A stretch of 64,000 nucleotides of DNA from Nitrogeniibacter mangrovi. Lineage in GTDB: Bacteria > Pseudomonadota > Gammaproteobacteria > Burkholderiales > Rhodocyclaceae. Of the stretch, positions 7,312 through 16,577 are shown in pieces; the stretch's first letter is position 1, and every line of letters starts with the position of its first letter. The notes below the pieces were generated by a model that saw only the letters and a program-made list of their open reading frames with translations, was not told the DNA's origin and ran no database searches. The stretch lies in NCBI RefSeq assembly GCF_010983895.1, contig NZ_CP048836.1, forward strand, positions 4,092,001-4,156,000, in the 5' to 3' direction. Position numbers and translations under genes: made by a program.

Positions 7312-7327
7312 TGGCACGCGTTGTGCA
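7312..7327 (+). promoter_or_regulatory. sigma-54 (-24/-12) promoter of nifHDK
   Basis: TGGCACGCGTTGTGCA keeps the full TGGCACG -24 block and the -12 GC, with two mismatches to TGGCACGRNNNTTGCW. The predicted start of transcription is near 7338, about 50 bases before the nifH ATG. The two activator sites upstream have the right spacing. Confidence 0.85.
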
Positions 7328-7378
7328 GAGGATGAGGCGCGACTCTCATCAATCCTCGCAACCCGACTGACAGATTAA

Positions 7379-8275
<897 letters not shown>

Positions 8276-8286
8276 TCAGGCGTACT

Positions 8287-8340
8287 GGCGGGGCGGTTCG
8301 CCCCGGCCCGCCGCCAATTTGATTGAAGTCACGTTTTTTT
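8287..8340 (+). promoter_or_regulatory. stem-loop and T-run in the nifH-nifD spacer
   Basis: GGGGCG/CGCCCC (8290-8304, three-base loop) forms a stable hairpin just after nifH. A run of seven T lies about 28 bases further on (8333-8339). The T-run is too far away for a classical terminator. The hairpin more likely protects the nifH 3' end or partly limits read-through, giving more NifH than NifDK. Role inferred. Confidence 0.4.
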
Positions 8341-8383
8341 GGTGTCTTGCGCAGATGAGCGCAGATGTCGAAGGAGAAATGAA

Positions 8384-9859
8384 ATGGCTGTACTGACCCG
8401 TGACGAGACCGAGGCCCTCATCGCCGAGGTGCTCGAGGTATATCCCGACAAGGCCAAGAAGGACCGCACCAAGCATCTGGCGGTCAACGACCACGACGTC
8501 GAACAATCCAAGAAGTGCATCACCTCCAACCGCAAGTCGCTGCCCGGGGTGATGACCATCCGCGGCTGTGCCTATGCCGGTTCCAAGGGCGTGGTGTGGG
8601 GTCCGATCAAGGACATGATCCACATCTCCCACGGCCCGGTCGGCTGCGGTCAGTACTCCCGCGCCGGTCGCCGCAACTACTACGTGGGCACCACCGGCGT
8701 CGACACCTTCGGCACCATGAACTTCACCTCCGACTTCCAGGAGAAGGACATCGTCTTCGGCGGCGACAAGAAGCTCGCCAAGCTGATCGAGGAGATCGAG
8801 ACCCTGTTCCCGCTGCACAAGGGTATCTCGGTGCAGTCCGAGTGCCCGATCGGCCTGATCGGCGACGACATCGAGGCCGTCTCCAAGAAGGCGTCCGCCG
8901 CCATCGACAAGCCGGTCGTGCCGGTGCGTTGCGAAGGCTTCCGCGGCGTGTCCCAGTCCCTCGGCCACCACATCGCCAACGACGCGATCCGCGACTGGGT
9001 GCTCGACAAGCGCGACGGCCAGGAATACGAATCCACCCCCTACGACGTGGCCATCATCGGCGACTACAACATCGGTGGCGACGCCTGGGCCAGCCGCATC
9101 CTGCTCGAGGAGATGGGCCTGCGCGTGGTCGCCCAGTGGTCCGGCGACGGCACCATCGCCGAGATGATGAACACGCCGAAAGTGAAGCTCAACCTGCTGC
9201 ACTGCTACCGCTCGATGAACTACATCAGCCGCCACATGGAAGAGAAGTACGGCATTCCCTACATGGAATACAACTTCTTCGGCCCGACCAAGATCATCGA
9301 ATCCTGCCGCAAGATCGCCGCCTTCTTCGACGACACCATCAAGGAGAAGACCGAAGCCATGATCGCGCGCTACCAGCCGATGATGGACGAGATCATCGCC
9401 AAGTACCGCCCGCGCCTGGAAGGCAAGAAGGTGATGCTGTACGTGGGCGGTCTGCGCCCGCGTCACGTGATCGGTGCGTACGAAGACCTGGGCATGGAAG
9501 TGATCGGCACCGGCTACGAATTCGGCCACAACGACGATTACGACCGCACCATCAAGGAGGTGGGTGACGCGACCTTGCTGTATGACGACGTCACCGGCTT
9601 CGAGCTCGAGGAGTTCGTCAAGCGGCTCAAGCCCGACATGGTCGGCTCCGGCATCAAGGAGAAGTACATCTTCCAGAAGATGGGCATCCCGCTGCGCCAG
9701 ATGCACTCCTGGGACTACTCCGGCCCGTATCACGGCTACGACGGCTTCGCCATCTTCGCCCGCGACATGGACATCGCCCTGGCCAATCCGGTGTGGGACA
9801 ACATGGTCCCGCCCTGGAAGAAGGCCGCCGTGCCCGACGAGCTCCAGAAGGTCGCCTGA
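8384..9859 (+). CDS. nifD: nitrogenase molybdenum-iron protein alpha chain
   Basis: The 491-residue NifD carries FeMo-cofactor and half of the P-cluster. P-cluster cysteines are C62 (RGCAYAG), C88 (VGCGQYS) and C154 (SECPIG). FeMo-co ligands are C274 (LLHCYRS) and H441 ([13 protein letters not shown]). The start at MAVLTRDE is set by an AAGGAG site; the frame is open 15 codons upstream but without a ribosome site. It is followed by REP-type palindromes before nifK. Confidence 0.99.
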   Translation: MAVLTRDETEALIAEVLEVYPDKAKKDRTKHLAVNDHDVEQSKKCITSNRKSLPGVMTIRGCAYAGSKGVVWGPIKDMIHISHGPVGCGQYSRAGRRNYYVGTTGVDTFGTMNFTSDFQEKDIVFGGDKKLAKLIEEIETLFPLHKGISVQSECPIGLIGDDIEAVSKKASAAIDKPVVPVRCEGFRGVSQSLGHHIANDAIRDWVLDKRDGQEYESTPYDVAIIGDYNIGGDAWASRILLEEMGLRVVAQWSGDGTIAEMMNTPKVKLNLLHCYRSMNYISRHMEEKYGIPYMEYNFFGPTKIIESCRKIAAFFDDTIKEKTEAMIARYQPMMDEIIAKYRPRLEGKKVMLYVGGLRPRHVIGAYEDLGMEVIGTGYEFGHNDDYDRTIKEVGDATLLYDDVTGFELEEFVKRLKPDMVGSGIKEKYIFQKMGIPLRQMHSWDYSGPYHGYDGFAIFARDMDIALANPVWDNMVPPWKKAAVPDELQKVA

Positions 9860-9992
9860 CGTCGGGCGGAGTTCAACCCGCCGTAACGACTGGAAACACC
9901 GATGGCCGGATGAATCCGGCCCTACGACGCGACATCGTAGGGCGGGTTTCAACCCGCCAGCAACGTGGGAGGCCGGCTGAAGCCGGCCCTAC
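9860..9992. repeat. cluster of four REP-type palindromes between nifD and nifK
   Basis: Four short imperfect palindromes occur in alternating orientation: about 9864-9882, 9904-9925, 9937-9958 and 9971-9992. Units 2 and 4 end, and unit 3 begins, with the shared head GTAGGGC (or its complement). Bases inside the arms differ between units but remain paired (CGGGTTTCAACCCG against CCGGCTGAAGCCGG). Two inverted pairs in tandem is a REPIN-like layout, as is typical of elements spread by RAYT transposases. They fill most of the nifD-nifK spacer. Confidence 0.75.
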
Positions 9993-10057
9993 GGAGTCCA
10001 TCTTCGCAATGCTTTGCCCGTGTCCGCAGATGAGCGGCACGGGCTGGGAGAAACACG

Positions 10058-11626
10058 ATGCAAACCGCAGACAAGATCAAGCCGTGCTACCCGCTGTTCC
10101 GCGACGACGACTACAAGGCGTCGCTCGGCACCAAGCAGGCCGCCTTCGAGGAAAACCATTCCAAGGAGAAGATCTGGGACACCTTCATGTGGACCACCAC
10201 CGAGGACTACCAGAAGCTCAACTTCGAGCGTGAAGCCCTGACCGTCGATCCGGCCAAGGCCTGCCAGCCGCTGGGCGCCGTGCTGTGCGCCTCGGGCTTT
10301 CACAAGACCCTGCCCTACGTGCATGGCTCGCAGGGCTGCGTGGCCTACTTCCGCACCTACTTCAACCGTCACTTCAAGGAGCCGTGCTCCTGCGTGTCGG
10401 ACTCCATGACCGAGGACGCGGCGGTGTTCGGCGGCCAGAAGAACATGTTCGACGGCCTCGCCAACGCCAAGGCGCTGTACCAGCCGGACATGATCGCGGT
10501 CTCGACCACCTGCATGGCCGAGGTGATCGGTGACGACCTGAACGCGTTCATCAACAACTCCAAGAAGGAAGGCCACATTCCGCAGGAATACCCGGTGCCC
10601 TTCGCCCACACCCCGTCCTTCGTCGGCTCCCACGTGACCGGCTGGGACAACATGGAAGAGGGCATCCTGCGTTCCTTCACGCTCAACGACATGGAAGGCA
10701 AGCAGGTCGGCAGCAACGGCAAGCTCAACATCGTGCCCGGCTTCGAGACCTACCTGGGCAACTACCGCGTGATCAAGCGCATGCTCACCGAGATGGGCGT
10801 GGGCTACACGATGCTGTCGGATCCGTCCGAAGTCTTCGATACCCCGTCGGACGGTGAATTCCGCATGTACTCGGGCGGCACCACCATCGACGAGATCAAG
10901 GACGCGCCCAACGCCCACACCACGCTGCTGCTGCAACCGGCCCAGCTCGAGAAGACCCGGAAGTTCGTCGAGAACACCTGGAACCACGAGGTGCCCAAGC
11001 TCGAGATCCCGATGGGGATCGACTGGACCGACGCGTTCCTGATGAAGGTCGCCGAGATCACCGGCCAGCCGATCCCCGAGTCGCTGGAAGTGGAACGCGG
11101 TCGCGCCATGGACGTGCTCGCCGACAGCCACGCCTGGCTGCACGGCAAGAAGTTCGCCCTCTACGGCGATCCGGACTTCGTCCGCGGCATGGTCAAGATC
11201 CTGCTCGAGTGCGGCGCCGAGCCCACCCATGTGCTGGTCCACAACGCCAACAAGCGCTTCGGCAAGGCCCTGCAGAAGCTGCTCGACGACAGCCCCTTCG
11301 GCCAGAACGCCACCGTGCATATCGGCCGCGACCTGTGGCACCTGCGCAGCCTGTGCTTCACCGACAAGCCCGATTTCCTCATCGGCAACTCGTACGGCAA
11401 GTACATCCAGCGCGACACCCGCCACAAAGGCGAGGCCTTCGAAGTGCCGCTGATCCGCCTCGGCTTCCCGCTGTTCGACCGCCACCACCTGCATCGCCAC
11501 ACGACGATGGGCTACGAAGGCGTGATCCAGGTCGTGACCACCCTGACCAACGCCGTCCTCGAGCAGCTCGACAAGGAGACGATCGGCATGGGCACCACGG
11601 ACTACAACTTCGACCTGATCCGTTGA
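10058..11626 (+). CDS. nifK: nitrogenase molybdenum-iron protein beta chain
   Basis: The 522-residue NifK completes the P-cluster. Its cysteine ligands are C69 (KACQPLGA), C94 (SQGCVAYF) and C152 (STTCMAEV). The N terminus (MQTADKIKPCYPLF) and the ending YNFDLIR are standard. The gene is 198 bases after nifD, the gap being filled by REP palindromes, yet the same transcript is expected because no promoter is seen between them. Confidence 0.99.
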   Translation: MQTADKIKPCYPLFRDDDYKASLGTKQAAFEENHSKEKIWDTFMWTTTEDYQKLNFEREALTVDPAKACQPLGAVLCASGFHKTLPYVHGSQGCVAYFRTYFNRHFKEPCSCVSDSMTEDAAVFGGQKNMFDGLANAKALYQPDMIAVSTTCMAEVIGDDLNAFINNSKKEGHIPQEYPVPFAHTPSFVGSHVTGWDNMEEGILRSFTLNDMEGKQVGSNGKLNIVPGFETYLGNYRVIKRMLTEMGVGYTMLSDPSEVFDTPSDGEFRMYSGGTTIDEIKDAPNAHTTLLLQPAQLEKTRKFVENTWNHEVPKLEIPMGIDWTDAFLMKVAEITGQPIPESLEVERGRAMDVLADSHAWLHGKKFALYGDPDFVRGMVKILLECGAEPTHVLVHNANKRFGKALQKLLDDSPFGQNATVHIGRDLWHLRSLCFTDKPDFLIGNSYGKYIQRDTRHKGEAFEVPLIRLGFPLFDRHHLHRHTTMGYEGVIQVVTTLTNAVLEQLDKETIGMGTTDYNFDLIR

Positions 11627-11657
11627 TCGGCGACGGGTGACGATCCGCGGCTCAACC

Positions 11658-11727
11658 GTAGGTCGGACTTCAGTCCGACTGACTGCGTCCCTTAGCACCG
11701 ACGCTGTCGGACTGAAGTCCGACCTAC
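11658..11727. repeat. REP pair (REPIN-like) between nifK and nifT
   Basis: Two 22-base copies (11658-11679 and 11706-11727) are exact reverse complements of each other. Each is itself a hairpin (GTCGGACT/AGTCCGAC with a 2-base loop) headed by GTAG. The head and layout match the four units in the nifD-nifK spacer, so all belong to one REP family with diverged stems. Confidence 0.8.
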
Positions 11728-11773
11728 GGGAGCCTCGTCGCCACCTCGTCGGTCACGACCAAGGAGCCCGAAC

Positions 11774-12001
11774 ATGGCCAACATCATGATCCGCAGGAAC
11801 GAGGCCGGTGGCCTGGTCTTCTATCTCCCCAAGCGGGACCTGGAAGCCTCCATCGAGTCCATCGAGTTCGACGCCGACGACAAGTGGGGCGGCGAGCTGA
11901 AGCTCGACAACGGCGGTTCCTACTACATCGACCCCATCGCCCGGCCGCCCCGCCTGCCGATCTCGCTGCGCGCCAGGCGTCTGGGCGCCGCCGAGGACTA
12001 A
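11774..12001 (+). CDS. nifT: NifT/FixU family protein
   Basis: A 75-residue protein of the NifT family, recognised from MIRRNEAGGLVFYLPKRDLE at the N terminus and WGGELKLDNGGSYYIDP in the middle. It is usually found directly after nifHDK, as here. Its precise role is unknown; mutants in other species show little effect on nitrogen fixation. An AAGGAG precedes the ATG. It is separated from nifK by a REP pair and from the ferredoxin gene by 27 bases. Confidence 0.93.
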   Translation: MANIMIRRNEAGGLVFYLPKRDLEASIESIEFDADDKWGGELKLDNGGSYYIDPIARPPRLPISLRARRLGAAED

Positions 12002-12028
12002 CGGAAACCTTTTCAGGAGGATTTCATC

Positions 12029-12220
12029 ATGGCAATGACCATCGATCCCGACATGTGCACCGCCTGTGACGACTGCCGGCCGGTCTGTCCGACCAAGTCG
12101 ATCCAGAAGGGCAAGATCTTCTACACCATCGACGCGTCGACCTGTACCGAGTGCGACGGCCACGCCGACGCGCCCCTGTGCGTGGACGTGTGCCCGTCCG
12201 GCTGTATCAGCCCCCTGTAA
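12029..12220 (+). CDS. fdxN: 2[4Fe-4S] ferredoxin, FdxN type
   Basis: A 63-residue ferredoxin with two cluster motifs: CTACDDCRPVCP near residues 10-21, and CTECDGHADAPLCVDVCP with the enlarged C-x8-C spacing seen in nif-associated ferredoxins. It probably donates electrons to NifH or to cofactor assembly. An AGGAGG site lies upstream. It sits in the nifHDKT operon directly before the NifY-like gene. The symbol is by family and position. Confidence 0.85.
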   Translation: MAMTIDPDMCTACDDCRPVCPTKSIQKGKIFYTIDASTCTECDGHADAPLCVDVCPSGCISPL

Positions 12221-12260
12221 ACCGGGGGCCGAGGACGCGCCTTGCACAGCGTCTTCAGCC

Positions 12261-12282
12261 GAGCACCGGTTCGCCGGTGCTC
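12261..12282 (+). promoter_or_regulatory. UUCG-capped hairpin between ferredoxin and nifY-like gene
   Basis: GAGCACCGG-TTCG-CCGGTGCTC forms a perfect 9-bp stem with a UUCG tetraloop, an exceptionally stable RNA fold, and has no T-run after it. It could stabilise the upstream nif mRNA end or mark a processing point. No coding role is visible. Confidence 0.5.
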
Positions 12283-12318
12283 CACTGAGCACGTTGCCCA
12301 CGAATCGAGGAGCCCATC

Positions 12319-13050
12319 ATGTCCGATTCACCCATCGCCTCGCGCGAAGCAGCCTTGCGCCTGGCGCTCGCCGCGCGCGCGCTCGACGGTCTCGACGTGC
12401 GCGCCTTCGTCGGCGCCCTGACCGACCGACTCGGCACGCCCATCACCGAGGCCAAACTCACCGACGTGACCGTCGAAGACCTGCGCGAGGTGCTCGCCGG
12501 CGATTTCGCCGAACAGGGCTGCCACGTGAGCGCCAACGACGCGCAGCTCAAGGCCGCCGTGCGCCTGCTGTGGGGCGTGGGCGTCGAGGCCGACGACTTC
12601 CCCGGCGTCGAGCCCTACGGCGAGGGCGACATGCCCGGCTCGCTGCGGGTGGCCGTGGCCGCCAACCGGGGCGAGCACCTCGACGGCCATTTCGGCTCCT
12701 GCGACCGCTTCCTGATCTACCAGGTGGGGCGCGACGAGATCCGCCTGGTGGCCGTGCGCAGCACCGCCGAGACCCACGACGCGGAAGACAAGAACGCCGC
12801 CCGCGCCGCCTTGATCGGCGACTGCCAGATCGTGTACGTGCAGTCCATCGGCGGCCCCGCCGCCGCCAAGGTGGTGCGCGCCGACGTGCATCCGGTGAAG
12901 AAACCCACCGGCGGGCTCGCCCGCGAGGTGCTCGCCGAACTGCAGGGCCGGCTCGACAGCCCGCCGCCCTGGCTGGCCCGGATCATGGGCGTACCGGCCG
13001 CCTCCCTGGCCCGCTTCGAGGCGGCCATCGACGCGGAGGAGACGACATGA
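12319..13050 (+). CDS. nifY: NifY/NafY-like FeMo-cofactor binding protein
   Basis: A 243-residue protein with a helical N-terminal domain (about 1-100) resembling that of NafY. Its C-terminal NifX/NifB-type cofactor-binding domain (about 108-215) starts at SLRVAVAANRGEHLDGHFG. H124 in the HFG motif corresponds to the cofactor ligand of NafY. Such proteins hold apo-NifDK or FeMo-co before insertion. It lies in the nifHDKT-fdx operon. NifY, NafY and NifX are close paralogues, so the exact name is tentative although the family is clear. Confidence 0.85.
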   Translation: MSDSPIASREAALRLALAARALDGLDVRAFVGALTDRLGTPITEAKLTDVTVEDLREVLAGDFAEQGCHVSANDAQLKAAVRLLWGVGVEADDFPGVEPYGEGDMPGSLRVAVAANRGEHLDGHFGSCDRFLIYQVGRDEIRLVAVRSTAETHDAEDKNAARAALIGDCQIVYVQSIGGPAAAKVVRADVHPVKKPTGGLAREVLAELQGRLDSPPPWLARIMGVPAASLARFEAAIDAEETT

Positions 13051-13319
13051 TCGCCGCCGACCAGCTCGACGCCGTCGCGGCGGCCGCGCGCGCGAATCCG
13101 GACGTCGCCGCCCTGCGCGCGCAGTTTCCCGCCCTGCATTTCACCGCCTGCCCGGACGACGACGTCTCGCCCCGCTTCCGTCCGGCGTCCGACGCCGGCA
13201 CCTGCGTGCTCTACTACATTGCCGGGGCCGACGGCCATTGCCTGTCGATGACCAACGATCCGGCCATCGCCACCGGCCTCCTGCTGGCCGAGAAGGGCGA
13301 CGCGGATGATGCCCCGTGA
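13047..13319 (+). CDS. nif-cluster small protein, DUF6129-like
   Basis: A 90-residue acidic, Ala-rich protein whose ATG overlaps the end of the nifY-like gene (ATGA). I recognise FPALHFTACPDDDVSPRFRPA and YYIAGADGHCLSMTNDPAIATGLLLAE as resembling the small DUF6129 proteins found beside nifX/nifY genes in other diazotrophs. It has no signal peptide and no cofactor motif beyond two isolated cysteines. Tight coupling suggests a co-produced partner of NifY. Function unknown. Confidence 0.7.
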   Translation: MIAADQLDAVAAAARANPDVAALRAQFPALHFTACPDDDVSPRFRPASDAGTCVLYYIAGADGHCLSMTNDPAIATGLLLAEKGDADDAP

Positions 13320-14076
13320 GCCGGCCCCCGGCAGCGCGTCGCCACGCGCCGGAGCCGCACTGGCCGGCCTGTGCGACGGCTGCGCCTATGCCGACAGTTT
13401 CCTGAGCACCGGGCGCTGCGTGCCCGGCGACGTGTGCATCCGCGCCCACAGCGGCCGCCAGATCGACCGCTTCATGCGCGTGAACCGCGCCGAGGCGCCG
13501 AAGTTCGTGCACGACCTGTTCTGGGAACGCCGCGCCATCGCCGTGCGCTACGCGCCGCTGGAGGCCATCGGCCACCTCAAGCGCGATCCCGACGAGGTGG
13601 TCCGGCGCAACGTCGTCCTCAAGCTGCCCGAGGACGCCCTGGTGGACATGATCGCCGACCCTGATCGCGAAGTGCGCCAGTCGGTGGCCGCACGCCTGCC
13701 GGTGGCGTTGCTGCCGCGGCTCATGCACGACCCCGACTACCTCATCCGCGCCACCGTCGCACGGCGGCTGCCCGCCCGCCTGCTCACCCGCATGGCCGCC
13801 GATCCGGAGCGCGAGGTGCGCAAGATCGTCGCCGGCCGGCTGCCCCCCTTCGCGCTCGAATGCCTGGCCACGGACGACGCCCCGGAAGTGCGCGCCGTGG
13901 TCGCCGAACGCGCGCTGCCACCGCTGGCCGCGCGCCTGCTCGACGACCCGGAATGGTGGGTCCGCCTCGCCGCCGTCGACACCGCCCCGGTGGGCGCGCT
14001 CGAAGCCCTGCGCGACGACCCCGAACCCGACGTGCGCGCCGCCGCCCGCGCCCGTCTCTCAGCTGGTGATGCCTGA
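13306..14076 (+). CDS. 4Fe4S-binding leucine-rich-variant (LRV) repeat protein
   Basis: A 256-residue protein with an N-terminal cysteine cluster, C23, C26, C38 and C44 (CDGCAYADSF...RCVPGDVC), which in the Azotobacter homologue binds a [4Fe-4S] cluster. From residue about 75 it has repeated units of about 24 residues (DPDxxVRxxVAxRLP and variants), the two-helix LRV solenoid. Homologues sit in nif clusters, but the function is unknown; protein-protein contact during cluster or cofactor transfer is a reasonable guess. Its ATG overlaps the preceding gene by 14 bases. Confidence 0.88.
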   Translation: MMPREPAPGSASPRAGAALAGLCDGCAYADSFLSTGRCVPGDVCIRAHSGRQIDRFMRVNRAEAPKFVHDLFWERRAIAVRYAPLEAIGHLKRDPDEVVRRNVVLKLPEDALVDMIADPDREVRQSVAARLPVALLPRLMHDPDYLIRATVARRLPARLLTRMAADPEREVRKIVAGRLPPFALECLATDDAPEVRAVVAERALPPLAARLLDDPEWWVRLAAVDTAPVGALEALRDDPEPDVRAAARARLSAGDA

Positions 14077-14088
14077 ACCGGAGACGCC

Positions 14089-15075
14089 ATGAAAACGCCC
14101 CCCGCGTGGTCCGAATACTGCAAATCCCTCGCCCCCGCCATCGTCGAGGCCTGCGCCCACACCAGCGCCACCCGTGGCGTCGGCGGCCTGGTCAAGGCCC
14201 TCGACACCGCGTTGCCCGAATGGAGCTTCCACCACGCTCTGTGCCGGGGGGGCTGGTACCGGCCCGGCGCGGTGGTGACGACGGACGGCACCCGCGTGGC
14301 CGAGGATCTGGGCGCCTGGGCCGAGGCCGGGCTCGAGGCCTGCGACCATGACCTCGGCGCCCTCGCCGACGCGTTGCGCGCGCAGCACGGCGACACGCCG
14401 CTCCATGCCACCCGCCTGGTGGGCAAGACCCACTACTTCGTCGCCCCGGCCGGCGAGGCCCCGGCCGACTTCCTCCAGCTCGAGGTCGAGGAGCTGCAGG
14501 AGATGCGCGCCCACCGCCTGTTCGCCAACGACCCCCACGGCCTCGACGAGTTGATCGATCCGCAGGCGCGCGGTGCCGAACTCGCCCCCATCGGCCTGCC
14601 CGTTTACCGCTTCCGCCGCCTGCAGCACATGGGCGCCTTCCTCGAGCGCATGCAGCTGGGCAAGCCCGAACCGGTCCCGGTGCAGCGCTTGGTCGAGGAC
14701 TGGTCCGCCGCCAGCGCCGACACCGCCACCTGCTTCTCCAACCACTGGGTGCTGAGCACCCGGGCGCACGAGGACCGCTTCGGCCAGCCCGTGCTCCATG
14801 CCCGCCCCATCGCCGCGCTCATGGGCGAGCCGCCCGAATTCGGCGCCGACCCGGGCACGAACGGCGTTGCCCTGGCCGGCGCGCTCACCCGCTTCGACCG
14901 CGCGGTCGGCTACCCCATGGCCTGGTATTTCCACATGCTCGCCACCCACGCGGTGCCGGTCTGGGTGGCACAGACCGTGGTCGAAGACCATCTGGGCGGG
15001 TTCGCCTATCTGCCCGAAAAGGATGTGGCCGTGGTGCGCCGATGGCTGCACACCCCCTACGCGATCCACGCCTGA
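14089..15075 (+). CDS. nif-operon protein of unknown function
   Basis: A 328-residue soluble protein with no signal peptide and no motif I can assign. It has scattered His and Trp residues (FHHALCRGGWYRPG near 47-60; FSNHWVLSTRAHEDRFGQP in the second half), and a C-terminal stretch that reads like a folded enzyme domain (YPMAWYFHMLATHAVPVWV). It starts 13 bases after the LRV gene and ends the nifHDK-side operon. Its position argues for a nitrogenase-related role. No function is proposed. Confidence 0.6.
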   Translation: MKTPPAWSEYCKSLAPAIVEACAHTSATRGVGGLVKALDTALPEWSFHHALCRGGWYRPGAVVTTDGTRVAEDLGAWAEAGLEACDHDLGALADALRAQHGDTPLHATRLVGKTHYFVAPAGEAPADFLQLEVEELQEMRAHRLFANDPHGLDELIDPQARGAELAPIGLPVYRFRRLQHMGAFLERMQLGKPEPVPVQRLVEDWSAASADTATCFSNHWVLSTRAHEDRFGQPVLHARPIAALMGEPPEFGADPGTNGVALAGALTRFDRAVGYPMAWYFHMLATHAVPVWVAQTVVEDHLGGFAYLPEKDVAVVRRWLHTPYAIHA

Positions 15076-15356
15076 CACCGCCCCGGCGATGAGCCGCCGC
15101 CGAGGCCGGGCGCCCCTGGCGGCCCTGCGCCTGTCGCACTCGCAGCGACGACGCTCACCCACCCTTTCGTCATCGTCGCGTCACACGCCACCGACAACGC
15201 CTCTGGCATACCCGCCCGCCGCCTCCAGACCCCCCGTCCACCGTCGAAAGCCGCGCCAGTCGCGCCATTGCGTTGCGCCACGGATCCGAACCTGGATCAA
15301 GGTATGACATCGGCAGCCATGCTATACAGCGGGGGCTTTTTATGAGGAGAGGGAAA

Positions 15357-15923
15357 ATGGAAGCACAGAAACAGGGAAACCCCGCGGTGGTCGGGCTGGC
15401 CGGATTCGGCCTCACGACGCTGGTCTTGCAGTTTCACAATGTCGGCTGGATGGGCGTCGGCCCGGTGATCTGGCTGGGGCTGATCTTCGGCGGCCTGGCG
15501 CAGATGATCGCCGGCCTGCAGGAAAAGGGCACCGGCAACAACTTCGGCTATTGCGCGTTCACCGCCTACGGGGCTTTCTGGATCGCTCTGGCCATGCTGC
15601 TGATCGGCAACCAGTTCAACATCTACGTGTCCAGCAAGACCGACATCGGCTGGTTCCTGGTGGCCTGGACGGCCTTCACCGCCATCCTGTGGATCGGCTC
15701 CATGCGCATCCACAGCGCCCTGGCGATCACCTTCACGCTGCTGCTGGCCGGCTTCGTGCTGCTGGATCTGGCCCACTTCGGCTATCCCCAGCTGACCGTC
15801 GTGGCGGGTTACGAGCTGATGGTGTGCGCCCTGTCGGCCTGGTACATCATGGCCCATCTGATCTTTGCCGACGTGTTCGGTCGTGACGTGCTGCCCGTCG
15901 GCAGCCCGTGGATCAAGGCCTGA
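15357..15923 (+). CDS. acetate uptake transporter (GPR1/FUN34/SatP family)
   Basis: A 188-residue membrane protein with six hydrophobic helices. Family motifs are visible: NPAVVGLAGFGLTTLVLQFHN at the N terminus (NPAPLGL-type signature), GNNFGYCAFTAYGAFWIA in the middle, and the polar C-terminal half helix. Members take up acetate or succinate with protons. The start follows a GAGGAGAGGG site; an upstream in-frame ATG lacks one. The next gene is an exported Cache protein 20 bases downstream, so the pair may link organic-acid uptake with sensing. Confidence 0.88.
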   Translation: MEAQKQGNPAVVGLAGFGLTTLVLQFHNVGWMGVGPVIWLGLIFGGLAQMIAGLQEKGTGNNFGYCAFTAYGAFWIALAMLLIGNQFNIYVSSKTDIGWFLVAWTAFTAILWIGSMRIHSALAITFTLLLAGFVLLDLAHFGYPQLTVVAGYELMVCALSAWYIMAHLIFADVFGRDVLPVGSPWIKA

Positions 15924-15943
15924 CAACCGCCAAGGAGATTGCC

Positions 15944-16504
15944 ATGAACAAGATTCGCACCACTGCCATCCTGGCCGCCACCGCGCTGACGATCGGCCTC
16001 ACCAGCCTCACCGCCCACGCCGATGCCGATGCCGATTCGGCCACGCCGCAGGAGGTCATCACCAAGGTCTGGGGCGCCGCCAAGTTCCTCCAGACCAAGG
16101 GCATCTCGGGCATCGCCGCGCTCAACAACGCGGACGGCCCCTGGGTGTGGAAGGACACCTACGTGTTCGCCTTCGACTGCCGCATGGACCGCATGGTCGC
16201 CCACCCCTTCCGCCCGGATCTGGTCGGGCGGCCGATCATGCAGATCACCGACAGCAACGGCAAGCACATCTTCAAGGAACTGTGCGCGGCCGCCGGGCAC
16301 AAGAACGGCGGCTGGGTGGACTACATGTGGACCAAGCCGGGTGCCGGCAACGCCTCGCGCAAGGTCAGCTACGCGGTCACCGCCGAGATGGCCTTCTCGA
16401 GCGGCATCCAGCTCGCTGCCGGGGTGTATGACGATGCGCTGACGGTCGAGGCCCTGGATGCGCTGACCGCGCAGATGGCGGACCCGACCAAATACGTGCA
16501 CTGA
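15944..16504 (+). CDS. periplasmic Cache-domain protein
   Basis: A 186-residue exported protein (signal peptide MNKIRTTAILAATALTIGLTSLTAHA). The mature part is a single Cache-type sensor domain. Hallmarks are WVWKDTYVFAFDCRMDRMVAHPFRPDLVG near residues 65-94, ITDSNGKHIFKELC, and WVDYMWTKPGAGNASRKVSYA. It has no transmembrane or output domain, so it would bind a ligand in the periplasm and act with another protein. Co-transcription with the acetate transporter suggests a small carboxylate ligand. A terminator follows at 16524-16563. Confidence 0.8.
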   Translation: MNKIRTTAILAATALTIGLTSLTAHADADADSATPQEVITKVWGAAKFLQTKGISGIAALNNADGPWVWKDTYVFAFDCRMDRMVAHPFRPDLVGRPIMQITDSNGKHIFKELCAAAGHKNGGWVDYMWTKPGAGNASRKVSYAVTAEMAFSSGIQLAAGVYDDALTVEALDALTAQMADPTKYVH

Positions 16505-16523
16505 CGGCACATCCCGTCCGCAC

Positions 16524-16563
16524 ACGGCCGGCCCGCGTGGCAACACGCCGGCCGGCCGTTTTT
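16524..16563 (+). terminator. rho-independent terminator after the acetate-transporter operon
   Basis: ACGGCCGGC (16524-16532) pairs perfectly with GCCGGCCGT (16551-16559), enclosing a smaller inner stem, and is followed by five T (16559-16563). It sits 20 bases after the Cache gene stop and just before the convergent lipoprotein gene. Confidence 0.8.
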
Positions 16564-16577
16564 CTTCGCGCGCCGGG

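Noticed and set aside
8276-9952. Long minus-strand open frame opposite nifD
   Set aside because: It is the antisense shadow of nifD, whose metal ligands and ribosome site are all present on the plus strand.
9860-9992. Possible CRISPR array in the nifD-nifK spacer
   Set aside because: The units are alternating palindromes of differing stem sequence, not identical direct repeats with unique spacers, so they are REP elements.
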